NCBI GenBank assembly: GCA_013375495.1
Contig: JABXKC010000014.1
Coordinates: forward strand, 1-64,000
DNA from: Promethearchaeota archaeon
GTDB lineage: Archaea; Asgardarchaeota; Lokiarchaeia; Sigynarchaeales; SOKP01
Length of the DNA: 64,000 nucleotides
Reading direction: 5' to 3'
Position 1 is the stretch's first letter; each line of letters opens with the position of its first letter. Made by a program: the position numbers and the translations under genes. Below are positions 41,261-50,042 of this stretch, one piece after another. The notes beneath the pieces are model-generated. The model was not told the DNA's origin. It did no database searches and saw nothing but the letters and a program-made list of their open reading frames with translations.

Positions 41261-42688
41261 ATGTCATTTATCAAAACAAATAAACAGAAACCAGTTTTTG
41301 GAGTAATAGTCGGTAACAGAGATGTTTTCCCAGACCATCTGGCAAAACAAGGACGAATAGAAATTATTAGCGTATTAAAAGAACTAGGATACGAATGCGT
41401 TGTTCTAAATGAAAATGACACTAAATTTGGAGTAGTAGAAACGTATTCAGATGCAAAAAAATGTGCAGAACTTTTTGCGAAGAACAAGGGACGCATAACT
41501 GGAATCATAGTTATCTTACCAAATTTCGGAGATGAAAAAGGAGTTGTTAATACTTTAAAACTATCAGAATTGAACGTACCAATTCTTATTCAAGCCTCTT
41601 CAGACGAAATTGAGAAAATGGGGAGAAAATTTAGAAGAGATGCTTTTTGCGGAAAAATATCCGTGTGTAGCGTATTGTACCAGCATGATATTCCATTTAC
41701 TTTGACTGAAACGCATACATGCTCCATTACATCTAAACAATTTAAAGCTGATATACTTAAATTTGCTAGTGTGTGTAAAATTGTAAAAAAACTTAAAAAC
41801 GCAAGATTTGGGCAAATTGGGACCAGGCCCAACGCCTTTGAAACCGTTAGATACAGCGAAAAGATTTTGGAATTCCATGGTATAACTATAGAACCAATCG
41901 ATCTATCCGAAATATTTGGAGAAATTAGCAGATTAAACGATGGCGATTCAACGGTAAAAGAAAAAATTGAATTCATAAAAAATTATACCCCAACTACGAC
42001 ATTTCCAGAAGATGGATTATTAAAATTAGCGAAATTGGCCGTGGTTGTAGAAAAGTGGGTCTTAGAAAATGAATTGGACGGATTTGCTTTCCAGTGTTGG
42101 CCTTCTATTCAAGACAATTTTGGAATTGTGCCATGTGCCATAATGAGCATGTTTAGCGAGGGATTAGTGCCCGCTGCGTGTGAAGTTGATATTTCGGGAT
42201 TAATCGGTATGTATATTTTACAACTTGCAACTGGAACGCCCTCAGCAATTTTAGATTGGAATAATAATTATGGCGATGATCCGAACAAAATGGTGCTTTT
42301 TCACTGTAGTAATCTTCCAAAATCGTTTTTTAGAGATACTAAAATGACAATACATCCAATCATCTCCGATCTCAAAGGTGGCGATCTTAGTTTTGGAGCT
42401 ATTCAAGGTAGAATTAAAACCGAGCCTTGTACTTTATTAAGGATCGAAACAGACGATCTCTACGGAGAAATTAAAGCACTTTTAGTAGAGGGCAATTATA
42501 CTGAAGACCCTTTAGAAACTTTTGGAGGATTTGGAGTTATTGAGATTCCTAATTTACAAAATATTTTGAAAGAATTATGCAAAGAAGGGTTTGCTCACCA
42601 TGTAGCCGCTTCATTAAATAATGTTGCAGACATCATATCTGAGGCTCTTTCAACCTATTTAGGATGGAATTTGATTTACCCAAAATAA
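41261..42688 (+). CDS. L-fucose/L-arabinose isomerase-like protein
   Basis: A 475-residue protein of the fucose/arabinose isomerase fold. The N-terminal Rossmann-like part has IVVNRD-like VGNRDVFPDHLA and HGI..., and FGQIGTRPNAFETVRYSE is the signature RIGxRPxxFETV of this group. Substrate-side segments QCWPSIQDNFGIVPC and GLVPAACEVDISG follow. Members interconvert ketoses and aldoses or act on related sugars with a divalent metal. The uncertain metal ligands leave the exact reaction open. It follows an anchored sugar-binding-protein gene by 338 bases, suggesting sugar use. Confidence 0.85.
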   Translation: MSFIKTNKQKPVFGVIVGNRDVFPDHLAKQGRIEIISVLKELGYECVVLNENDTKFGVVETYSDAKKCAELFAKNKGRITGIIVILPNFGDEKGVVNTLKLSELNVPILIQASSDEIEKMGRKFRRDAFCGKISVCSVLYQHDIPFTLTETHTCSITSKQFKADILKFASVCKIVKKLKNARFGQIGTRPNAFETVRYSEKILEFHGITIEPIDLSEIFGEISRLNDGDSTVKEKIEFIKNYTPTTTFPEDGLLKLAKLAVVVEKWVLENELDGFAFQCWPSIQDNFGIVPCAIMSMFSEGLVPAACEVDISGLIGMYILQLATGTPSAILDWNNNYGDDPNKMVLFHCSNLPKSFFRDTKMTIHPIISDLKGGDLSFGAIQGRIKTEPCTLLRIETDDLYGEIKALLVEGNYTEDPLETFGGFGVIEIPNLQNILKELCKEGFAHHVAASLNNVADIISEALSTYLGWNLIYPK

Positions 42689-42694
42689 ATACAA

Positions 42695-43783
42695 TCACTT
42701 TCTTTTTATTTTCAAATCTTTTTCAAAAAAGCCTGAATTAATAATCTTCTTTTTTTCCTCGTCAATATGGGTATAAAATTCAATAAAATTTGTTGCATTT
42801 GTAGGATTTTGTTCAATCTTTCTAAGTTTAAGTATTCTTTTTCGAGTTAAATAGATTGAGTATTTTGAAATATCACATCCAATCCATCTTCTATTTAATT
42901 TATCGGCGACCATTAAAGTAGTTCCGGAACCACAAAAAAAATCTGCTACTCTATCTCCTTTATTACTTCCAATATTAATTATCCGTTCAAGCAAATCGTG
43001 GTGCTTTTGTGTAGGAAAACCAGTCCATTCTTTTGAAGCCGGTTGTAAGCATGGTATTTTCCAAACATCATCTAGTTTTTTGTCTGTCACAGTTCGATAG
43101 ATAACATGACCGTTTTCGTCCTTAACATTTTTTAATACTCCATTTACCATCTCCCGTTTAAGCTGTTTAATTGGACTCTTACGGGGGATTCTTTGTTCCT
43201 TTAAAGTAAAATCTGATGACTTAGAATAAACCAGAATATTATCGTGAGCTCTTGGGAGGTTTCTTTTCCCAGCGGAATACTTATTGTAATAATACCAGAT
43301 AATCTCATTTATGAATCGATTCTTTCCAAAAATTTCGTCTAAGATAAGCTTAATGTAATGACTTGCGTGCCAATCTAGATGAATAAAAATTAAACCTTTT
43401 TTTGATAAAAGCCTTCTGAAAATAACAATCCTTTCATATAACATTTGTAAATACGAGTCGATATCCTTATTCCAACAATCAAAATAAGCTACTGAGTCGT
43501 GAATATTGTTTCCCTCTAAAACATTAATAGCGTAGTTAGAACCAGAAAAGAAGGGAGGATCAATGTAAATCAAATCAATTTTCTCTTCGAACTTATTAAG
43601 TAGATGGTATGAAACTTCTAAATTATCGCCCCAAAATAATAGATTTTTCCGTTCTTGGTTGCTAATTCTCTTATTACTAGGAAAATTTAAATCAAATTCT
43701 TCAAAGTAGGCATGATAGTGACTTTTTAGGTTGGAGATATTATTAGAGAATTCTTTTTTATTCTCCCAGATTAACTTTACCAT
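42695..43783 (-). CDS. Orphan DNA methyltransferase, beta-class (N6-A/N4-C)
   Basis: Motif IV DPPF (in LIYIDPPFFSG) is in the N-terminal third and the SAM-binding motif I, FCGSGTT (in VADFFCGSGTTLMV), is near the C-terminus. This order is that of beta-class amino-methyltransferases, including type III Mod-like enzymes. Target-recognition residues lie between, rich in Lys/Arg. The final WIGCDISKYSIYLTRKR is the usual X motif. No restriction endonuclease gene lies beside it; the two coiled-coil genes upstream share its strand but are at 72 and about 950 bases. Epigenetic or defence role is open. Confidence 0.9.
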   Translation of the reverse strand: MVKLIWENKKEFSNNISNLKSHYHAYFEEFDLNFPSNKRISNQERKNLLFWGDNLEVSYHLLNKFEEKIDLIYIDPPFFSGSNYAINVLEGNNIHDSVAYFDCWNKDIDSYLQMLYERIVIFRRLLSKKGLIFIHLDWHASHYIKLILDEIFGKNRFINEIIWYYYNKYSAGKRNLPRAHDNILVYSKSSDFTLKEQRIPRKSPIKQLKREMVNGVLKNVKDENGHVIYRTVTDKKLDDVWKIPCLQPASKEWTGFPTQKHHDLLERIINIGSNKGDRVADFFCGSGTTLMVADKLNRRWIGCDISKYSIYLTRKRILKLRKIEQNPTNATNFIEFYTHIDEEKKKIINSGFFEKDLKIKRK

Positions 43784-43854
43784 GGAAATTCATTAATTTA
43801 ATGTTAAATCGAATAAAAGAACTGATAAAACTAAAAATAAAAGAAGAATGATTT

Positions 43855-44565
43855 TTAATCTTGGTTATTTGCAAGGATATCTTCGAGCTCCTTGTCACTT
43901 AAAAATCCCTTAACTGACATAATTTCCCTAATCTTTTCTACAACCTGAGGTGCTCCTTTTGCTTCTTCAATAAAATCTTCTAAAGATTTAACTTTAAGTC
44001 CAATTGCTTCTATTTCTTTATTTTTTGCTTCAATATCGTTCTTTGCTTGAATAATTTCAGCTTCTTTACTGTTTAACTGCTCTACTATCTCGTTTCTTAA
44101 GCTTTCTATCTCAACATATTTATCCGAAATTGTTTGTTGAAGATCTTTTTTAACTCCTTCCAGTTGCCTATCTTTTTGTTCGTAATCTTCTTTTAAAATC
44201 CCAATTTGAGGTTCTAATTTCTCTAACTTATCTTTTGCAATAGAATACTCGCTTTTAAGCTCTAAATGTTCTTTCTTTAAGCTTTCTAATTCCGTACGCA
44301 TCTGGTTGTTTTCTTCATTTGTAGAACTCAACTCACTTTTGATAGAAGTTAATTCTTGTGTTGCAGTGTTTAGTTCTGTTTCGCATTTTGATAATTCCCC
44401 TTTTGTATGACCTAACTCCTTAGATATGTTATCAACATTTTGTTCTCTCTGCTTTAATTGTTGTTCTATATCATCAATTTTTGCTCTAAGGTCCAATAAA
44501 AATCGTCCCTCTACTTTTTGAGCCTTTTCTGGACTTTCCTGAGCTTTTTGCCAATCTACAGAAAT
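43855..44565 (-). CDS. Coiled-coil protein A (paralogue of B), likely AUU start
   Basis: Nearly the whole length is a heptad-repeat coiled coil (residues about 30-190) rich in Glu, Lys, Leu and Gln. It begins with a conserved block ISVDWQKAQESPEKAQKVEGR and LLDLRAKI, and ends with a conserved small domain VEKIREIMSVKGFLSDKELE. Both are shared with the next gene. The frame has a stop just upstream and no ATG, GTG or TTG until TTG 44496, which would discard half the conserved block. ATT 44565 is preceded by AAGGTG (spacing 8) and aligns with the ATT start of paralogue B. Function unknown; perhaps a scaffold or DNA-associated protein. Confidence 0.72.
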   Translation of the reverse strand: MSVDWQKAQESPEKAQKVEGRFLLDLRAKIDDIEQQLKQREQNVDNISKELGHTKGELSKCETELNTATQELTSIKSELSSTNEENNQMRTELESLKKEHLELKSEYSIAKDKLEKLEPQIGILKEDYEQKDRQLEGVKKDLQQTISDKYVEIESLRNEIVEQLNSKEAEIIQAKNDIEAKNKEIEAIGLKVKSLEDFIEEAKGAPQVVEKIREIMSVKGFLSDKELEDILANNQD

Positions 44566-44740
44566 ATTTCTTACACCTTCATTTATTTTCTTTTTATTTC
44601 AATATTTTATATTAATATTCTTATGTACAATATATATTTTCTTCAAATTATTTATTTGCTCGTAAATCATCAAACTTCATAAGTAATTTTGAAAATGTCG
44701 TATTAAAGCCCATTTTTTTAAAGAGTATGAGTGTTATGAA

Positions 44741-45403
44741 TCACTCAAATTCCTTAAAAATGTTATCTATCTCACGATCTGTAATAAAACCTTTATGAAC
44801 TAAAGTTTCTCTAATTCGTTCCAAAATTTTGGGCGATGTTCTCACTTCTGTAAGCTTACTTTCGAGTGAATTTAATTTTTTAATTAATTCTTCCGTCTCC
44901 TTTTGGTTTGCTTTATTATTTTCGGTAAGAATGTCTATCTCTTTTTTTCTTTTTATAATTTCTTCTTTCGAATTTTCAATTTGTTTGTCCTTAAACTTTA
45001 TGCTCTGTTCCATCTCATTATTTTTCTCTGATGTAAATTTTAATTCACCTTCTAAATTTGCGATGGTGTTGTTGGCCTCCATTAATTTTAATTCAAGTTC
45101 TTCGAGTTTTGGCTTTATCCGAGTTAATTCTATGTCAGTATTTAGTTTATTTTCAGACACGCTATCTAAATTCTTTTTGGCTGATGAAAACTTTTCGCTA
45201 ATCTTGACTAGGCTCTTTTCCCGACCAGTTAGTTTATATTGAGTTTCTTTTAATAGGTCTTTATTTTTTGCAAAATCCTCTTTCGACTTTGCAAGTTCTC
45301 TTTCTAACTCGTTGATTTTGGCCCTTAAGTCTAATAAAACCCTCCCTTCTATCTTTTGAGCTTTATCTGGGTTTAACTCCGCACGTTCCCAATTTATACT
45401 AAT
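44741..45403 (-). CDS. Coiled-coil protein B (paralogue of A), likely AUU start
   Basis: A coiled coil of about 220 residues. Its N-terminal block ISINWERAELNPDKAQKIEG and LLDLRAKINELE and its C-terminal block LERIRETLVHKGFITDREID match protein A at most positions, so the pair arose by duplication. As in A, no canonical start precedes the conserved block; the GTG at 45160 would remove about 80 residues. ATT at 45403-45401 follows AAAAGGTG (spacing 7). An in-frame stop lies 18 bases further up. The gap between the two genes is 175 bases, so they may be separate transcripts or an operon. Confidence 0.72.
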   Translation of the reverse strand: MSINWERAELNPDKAQKIEGRVLLDLRAKINELERELAKSKEDFAKNKDLLKETQYKLTGREKSLVKISEKFSSAKKNLDSVSENKLNTDIELTRIKPKLEELELKLMEANNTIANLEGELKFTSEKNNEMEQSIKFKDKQIENSKEEIIKRKKEIDILTENNKANQKETEELIKKLNSLESKLTEVRTSPKILERIRETLVHKGFITDREIDNIFKEFE

Positions 45404-45644
45404 TTCCGCCCACCTTTTATCAAATTATTAATATTTTTTTGTTCTAATTATTTAATTAATTTCTAAGGTTATATTTGAGATTTTCCTTTAGCAGTAATGA
45501 ACTTATATAAATAGTCTCTTTTTCTTTTATTAAACTTTTCTAAGCTATTAATTTTTTATAAAGGTAATTTATTTTATTAAATGCCATTAATCAATATGAT
45601 AACAACTTTAGAAATTTATTAATAAATTGAGCTAGTGAACTTGG

Positions 45645-46445
45645 ATGACTAAAATAAGTCTTGGTTGTGCTGGATGGGATTATGGTGATTGGAAGGGTAA
45701 TTTTTATCCAAAACTGCTCGAATCACACAATAGACTTGGTTTTTATGCAAAATTTTTTGACATTATTGAAATAAACACTACTTTTTACAGTCTTCCTAAA
45801 TTTTCAACAGTTCAAAAGTGGAGTGAGCAAGTACCATCGAATTTCAGGTTTATTGTTAAAGTATGGCAAAAAATTACTCACAATTTAAACGATTCCGATC
45901 TTGATTACCTAATTTCTCAGTTTTTTTCTCAATTATCTCCGTTGCAAGATAAGTTAATAGCCTTTTTATTGCAATTTCCTCCGTGGTTTAAGTTCACTGA
46001 AAAACATTCTGATCAATTAAAATTATTATTTAACGAACTCCCTCCAGAGTATAAATATGTGATAGAATTACGCGATAACTCCTGGTTTAAAGAAGATATA
46101 GTTTCGGAGATTATTAACGAAAAAAATATAATTTTGGGAACTACTTATATGCCGGGAATAAAAGCTTATTACTTAAATAATCAGTTAAATTACTATATTC
46201 GTCTTATTGGGGACCGTGAGCTAAGTGTGTTTAACAGAATCCAGAGAAAGCAAGAAGAAAGCATAAATGATCTCCTTAGAAACCTACTAATTCTTGAGAA
46301 AAAACCAAATATCTTTGAAATTTTTATAATCGTTAATAACCATTTTCAAGGGAATTGTCCAGAATCTACGCTTCTACTAAAGAAGAGATTAAATTTACAT
46401 ATAAAAGAATTTAACCAGCAAAAGAAATTATCGGATTATTTCTGA
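45645..46445 (+). CDS. DUF72 family TIM-barrel-like protein
   Basis: The start SLGCAGWDYGDWKGNFYP and the segment FFDIIEINTTFYSLPK are diagnostic for DUF72 (YecE family). FRFIVKVWQKITH, QFPPWFK and YVIELRDNSWF follow in family order. The expected NRYFNNHF/HG-type C-terminal segment is represented by IVNNHFQGNCP. The fold is a TIM barrel; biochemical function remains unknown in the family. GTGA lies 6 bases upstream of the ATG. Monocistronic. Confidence 0.92.
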   Translation: MTKISLGCAGWDYGDWKGNFYPKLLESHNRLGFYAKFFDIIEINTTFYSLPKFSTVQKWSEQVPSNFRFIVKVWQKITHNLNDSDLDYLISQFFSQLSPLQDKLIAFLLQFPPWFKFTEKHSDQLKLLFNELPPEYKYVIELRDNSWFKEDIVSEIINEKNIILGTTYMPGIKAYYLNNQLNYYIRLIGDRELSVFNRIQRKQEESINDLLRNLLILEKKPNIFEIFIIVNNHFQGNCPESTLLLKKRLNLHIKEFNQQKKLSDYF

Positions 46446-46485
46446 TCTATTCCTTAAAGAAATAAAAATAAAAAGAAGTAGAAAT

Positions 46486-47184
46486 TTAAAGTATATTCGC
46501 GAATATGCTTATTCCGAAACCCCATAGCAAAATTCCTTGAACAAACCCGAAGACCATAATAACGAATGCAACAGGAGGCCATGAAAGGAATTTTGAAATT
46601 GCTTGAGGTATTTTAATGAAGAATTTAGCTATGAAGGCTACGAGTGCTGTTATAATGATGAATATTATAATTAGCAACAATTTGGGATTAATCCATCCGG
46701 CAATAAATGCTACTACTGAATCGGGAACTAAGAGTGCTAAAATAAAGACAGTAGCTGATGCTGCAATAAGGCCAAGGATGCTAGAGAGTGGTAAGTCATT
46801 TACTGGTTTAAAAAACATCGCAATTCCAACAACAATCAAGAAAATACATGTAAAGTGATCAGCATGAGGCGTAATATCACCATATTTAAAACTTGGTGGA
46901 ATATCCAGGATTAAACCCATAGCTCCTGCCCAGATATTAAGTATTCCAACTATCACACCGGAGTAAGATATAACTCTCAAAATTATTCTTAAGCCCTTGG
47001 AAAGAGTAGATTCCGAATCAGCTTTTCTTCTGAAAAGCGATCCTCTGCGTTTTCCTTCGAATCCAACCCACGTCAGAGCAATAACTCCGCTAATGAGAAC
47101 AAAAATCCCTGCTGATTCAGAAACCCAATTAAAGAATCCTACTACATATGGCCAATATTCTGCTTGGTATAACAAATTTATCAC
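46486..47184 (-). CDS. Hypothetical membrane protein (six to seven TM segments)
   Basis: A 232-residue protein of mostly hydrophobic segments: an N-terminal amphipathic helix, ISGVIALTWVGF, a basic RKADSESTLSKGLRI loop, then further spans ending at LLWGFGISIFANIL. The start is GTG 47184 or, more in keeping with the local pattern, TTG 47175. I do not recognise a family. It converges with the DUF72 gene and is divergent from the next membrane protein. Confidence 0.6.
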   Translation of the reverse strand: MINLLYQAEYWPYVVGFFNWVSESAGIFVLISGVIALTWVGFEGKRRGSLFRRKADSESTLSKGLRIILRVISYSGVIVGILNIWAGAMGLILDIPPSFKYGDITPHADHFTCIFLIVVGIAMFFKPVNDLPLSSILGLIAASATVFILALLVPDSVVAFIAGWINPKLLLIIIFIIITALVAFIAKFFIKIPQAISKFLSWPPVAFVIMVFGFVQGILLWGFGISIFANIL

Positions 47185-47312
47185 ATCAAAATAGGTAAAT
47201 TTTAATAATTAATAGAGTATGCTTTTAAATATTTATTGAATTGCTTTCTCTTTATTATCATTCGATCTTACATATTATAAAATTTTAAATATATGAGGTC
47301 TATCTTTTTTTT

Positions 47313-48611
47313 ATGGTAGATACTATCGAAAACTTAAAGAAATTGGGATTAAAGGAAAATCGCAAATATTTAATTCTGGTAATATGGCTTCTTGTAAATA
47401 TCACAATTATTCAACTACCCTTTGTATTTCCGGTTCAGATTTTTGCAATTAATATGAATTTATTAGATTTAATCGGTGTAATAACTTTCCTTCCTTTTCT
47501 AGCTTTCTTAGCCTTTATATTCTTGTATTCGCTAATTGCTAAGAAAGACGTGAAAGAAATAGCATCGTGGAAAGTTTTACTAACATTCTTCTTGACTTTA
47601 CCAATTTTAATAGTGATAATACCAATTATGGTGGGAATCTTTCTCTTCTCAATATTTTCTTACATATTCTTTACATCGTGGTTTATATTATATGGCGCTT
47701 ATCTTACGAGTAAAAGATTAGACGAAAACCTCAAAAAGCGCGTTCATAGCTCATTTTACAGAGTCATTCAATTTTTTGGTGGTTCTATCTTTTCAATTGT
47801 CTTATTAGTTGCTTACATATTAGGATCGCAGACTATTGGAGTCTTAATAGGTGTAAAATTTACTCAAGCAGTTTACGATACTCTAAACTATGTCGTCATT
47901 TTTATAGGGATCATTGTAGTGCTTTTTATAGTCGTTGGAATCGTCTTCATGTTTAAAAAAATCTTTAACGCTTGGTTAGGGATATTTTCATTAATGGTAG
48001 TAATTTATACCTTTTATTTACTCATTAAGATTTTTTTAGCTATTAGAAGCACAGGTGGAGAGACGACTTCAATTGCAACCCAATCTGTTATGTTACTTCT
48101 AGATCTATTTATACTCCTCTATTCAATTAGCACCTTAATGGGTTCTCAAGCTGAACTTTTAAGTAAAAATATTGGGATTAAGCGAATTGGGGTCGACTCA
48201 ATTTTAATATGGTTGGTATTTTCAAAGGTAGCTTATGAGTTTATTCACAATTATCCATTTCAGCTATTTAGCGCTTTCGCCTACATTGATTTCATAGATT
48301 TTTTAGACGAGGCTGTTATTAACCTAAGTAAAAATATTGGTGTTCTCTTTTTCTTTCTAATTCTTTTAGTAGCTTTGGGATTTTATCAGATAAGGAAATA
48401 TAATCTTAACGAACGAAAGTTTAAAGATAAAGTCGACCAAGAAGTTAAAGATCTCCTAAGCCCAGTAGATTTTGTAGAACAAGTGAAAGAACCTCTCCAT
48501 GCACCTGATTTCATAGATGAGCAAGATAATGGTAAATTAAATTCTTACGAAGAAGAGAAACCTAATTCTGAATCTACTGCTAATGATTATTCCGAAGATT
48601 TCACTTCATAA
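47313..48611 (+). CDS. Hypothetical polytopic membrane protein with acidic C-terminal tail
   Basis: 432 residues with about ten hydrophobic helices, and a final cytosolic tail of about 60 residues rich in Glu, Asp and Asn (DFIDEQDNGKLNSYEEEKPN). Tandem helices at PFLAFLAFIFLYSL and VLLTFFLTLPILIVIIPI are typical of transporters or sensors, but no catalytic or family motif is evident. It stands next to the divergent 46486 membrane protein gene. Confidence 0.6.
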   Translation: MVDTIENLKKLGLKENRKYLILVIWLLVNITIIQLPFVFPVQIFAINMNLLDLIGVITFLPFLAFLAFIFLYSLIAKKDVKEIASWKVLLTFFLTLPILIVIIPIMVGIFLFSIFSYIFFTSWFILYGAYLTSKRLDENLKKRVHSSFYRVIQFFGGSIFSIVLLVAYILGSQTIGVLIGVKFTQAVYDTLNYVVIFIGIIVVLFIVVGIVFMFKKIFNAWLGIFSLMVVIYTFYLLIKIFLAIRSTGGETTSIATQSVMLLLDLFILLYSISTLMGSQAELLSKNIGIKRIGVDSILIWLVFSKVAYEFIHNYPFQLFSAFAYIDFIDFLDEAVINLSKNIGVLFFFLILLVALGFYQIRKYNLNERKFKDKVDQEVKDLLSPVDFVEQVKEPLHAPDFIDEQDNGKLNSYEEEKPNSESTANDYSEDFTS

Positions 48612-48766
48612 TATGAAATCTCTCTCTTTTCAAATTATTTTTTTTCTTTTTTAATTTTTAATCGATAAGAAACTACTAATTCTAATGAGATTAATCCTTT
48701 AATAATTAGTTTTATTAACCAGTAAATTAGAACTAATCATACTTATATTAATGGGTGCCATCTCTA

Positions 48767-49291
48767 ATGAGCGAAAGTGAGAATGTAATTGATAGGGAAT
48801 TATTTCTCGAAAAGTTTGAAAAAATGTCGCTAAAAATTGAACAGTTAACACTGGAAATCTCAAAAATGAAAGAAAAGCTAGATAAAACCAATAAGATTAA
48901 CAGAAGCTTCGGATTAGAAGCGATAAGAAATTCTAAACCCTTAACATTTACAAAAGAAATTCAAGGGATAAAGAGTCCTACAAAGCGGTACATCTTATCC
49001 ATTAGAACCATTTCGGAATTATGGAAAGGGAGAAAAAATGACTTTTTAATTGCCATTAGACAACAAGAAAGAGAAACACATCTAGATCTTAAAGCGTTGG
49101 GGATTAGAATTCCCATTGATGACATGAAGAATCTTAGAACTCTGGCAAAAGAGGTTCTTTCAATGCTCTATATATCCAGCGAGTTAAAAGGTCTTGAAGT
49201 CACTGAAATTTTACGAGAAATTATATCCCAAATCAATAAGGATGGGCAATCCATGGTTCGAGAAATAAAACAAAATATGATGCTTCAATAA
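48767..49291 (+). CDS. Hypothetical coiled-coil/helical protein
   Basis: A small protein (about 174 residues from ATG 48767). A coiled coil (MSLKIEQLTLEISKMKEKLD) is followed by a mixed helical domain with IRTISELWKGRKNDFL and LLYISSELKGLEVTEILREI. The GTG at 48755 belongs to GGGTG and is a less likely start. I do not recognise it; the basic/acidic balance suggests an interaction protein. It converges with the methyltransferase gene. Confidence 0.55.
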   Translation: MSESENVIDRELFLEKFEKMSLKIEQLTLEISKMKEKLDKTNKINRSFGLEAIRNSKPLTFTKEIQGIKSPTKRYILSIRTISELWKGRKNDFLIAIRQQERETHLDLKALGIRIPIDDMKNLRTLAKEVLSMLYISSELKGLEVTEILREIISQINKDGQSMVREIKQNMMLQ

Positions 49292-49311
49292 GATTTTTAA
49301 TTAAATTGGAT

Positions 49312-49959
49312 TTACTTCTTTCTGAGGAGGTATACATTTATCACTTCACTATTTAATTGTTCAATTAAAATATCCTTTCGATTAAGAAAATCTCTCGGAT
49401 CTATATAATCTATTTTATATCCATATTTTTTGAAATCCTCTTCGATTTGTTTTTTAGACCATTCAATAATAACTATTACACCATTATTCTTGAGGACTCT
49501 TATACACTCCTTGAGAGCTTTTTCTCTATTTTTAACGTGTTGGAGTGTATCATATAAAAAAATACCATCAAATGATTGATTGTTAAAAGTAAGGCTTTGA
49601 ACATCGAAATTTTGATATCGTATTTTATCTTCTACTCCAAGGTTTTTTGCAGATTCTCTCCAATCAATCCAATATGCTACATTGTGTTCTTCATTATTCT
49701 CGACATGACTTTCATTATTATCTTCATGATAATGTCCATGATGTTCCTCTCCTTCTCTCTCAGGGTCCACCTCTGGTTCACCCGTTAAAAGGTGAAATCC
49801 ATTTAACGCGAGTAAAATTGACATTGTCCCCAGACCAGTTCCGACATCTAAAATTTTAGAATCTTTTTCTAGGTTTAAATTACCTATAATTTCATTAATA
49901 AAATCTGCATCAGTAGCAAATTCACCAAAGATCTTCTTATAACTAGTAAGGTCTATCAT
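49312..49959 (-). CDS. SAM-dependent methyltransferase with His/Glu-rich insertion
   Basis: Class I fold: DVGTGLGTMSILLALNGF is motif I, FDVQSLTFNNQSFDGIFLYDTLQHV holds the later acidic loop and motif IV-like segment, and LKNNGVIVIIEW is the post-IV strand. Between motif I and the following strand an insertion of about 35 residues is packed with His, Glu and Asn (EGEEHHGHYHEDNNESH), suggesting metal binding. The substrate is unknown. ATG 49959 is preferred over TTG 49968. Confidence 0.78.
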   Translation of the reverse strand: MIDLTSYKKIFGEFATDADFINEIIGNLNLEKDSKILDVGTGLGTMSILLALNGFHLLTGEPEVDPEREGEEHHGHYHEDNNESHVENNEEHNVAYWIDWRESAKNLGVEDKIRYQNFDVQSLTFNNQSFDGIFLYDTLQHVKNREKALKECIRVLKNNGVIVIIEWSKKQIEEDFKKYGYKIDYIDPRDFLNRKDILIEQLNSEVINVYLLRKK

Positions 49960-50042
49960 TTTTAACAAATATGAATTATAAGAAGTATTTAATAAATTAA
50001 GGATAATAAAAAATAAGATTCATTTTAGTTGTTCTAACTATT

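Noticed and set aside
41590..41976. Long antisense open frame within the sugar isomerase gene
   Set aside because: It is a shadow of a clearly coding frame on the plus strand, with no ribosome-binding site or recognisable family. The same holds for antisense frames at 983-1261, 3043-3387, 4672-5061, 11449-11868, 14145-14642 and 19520-19912.
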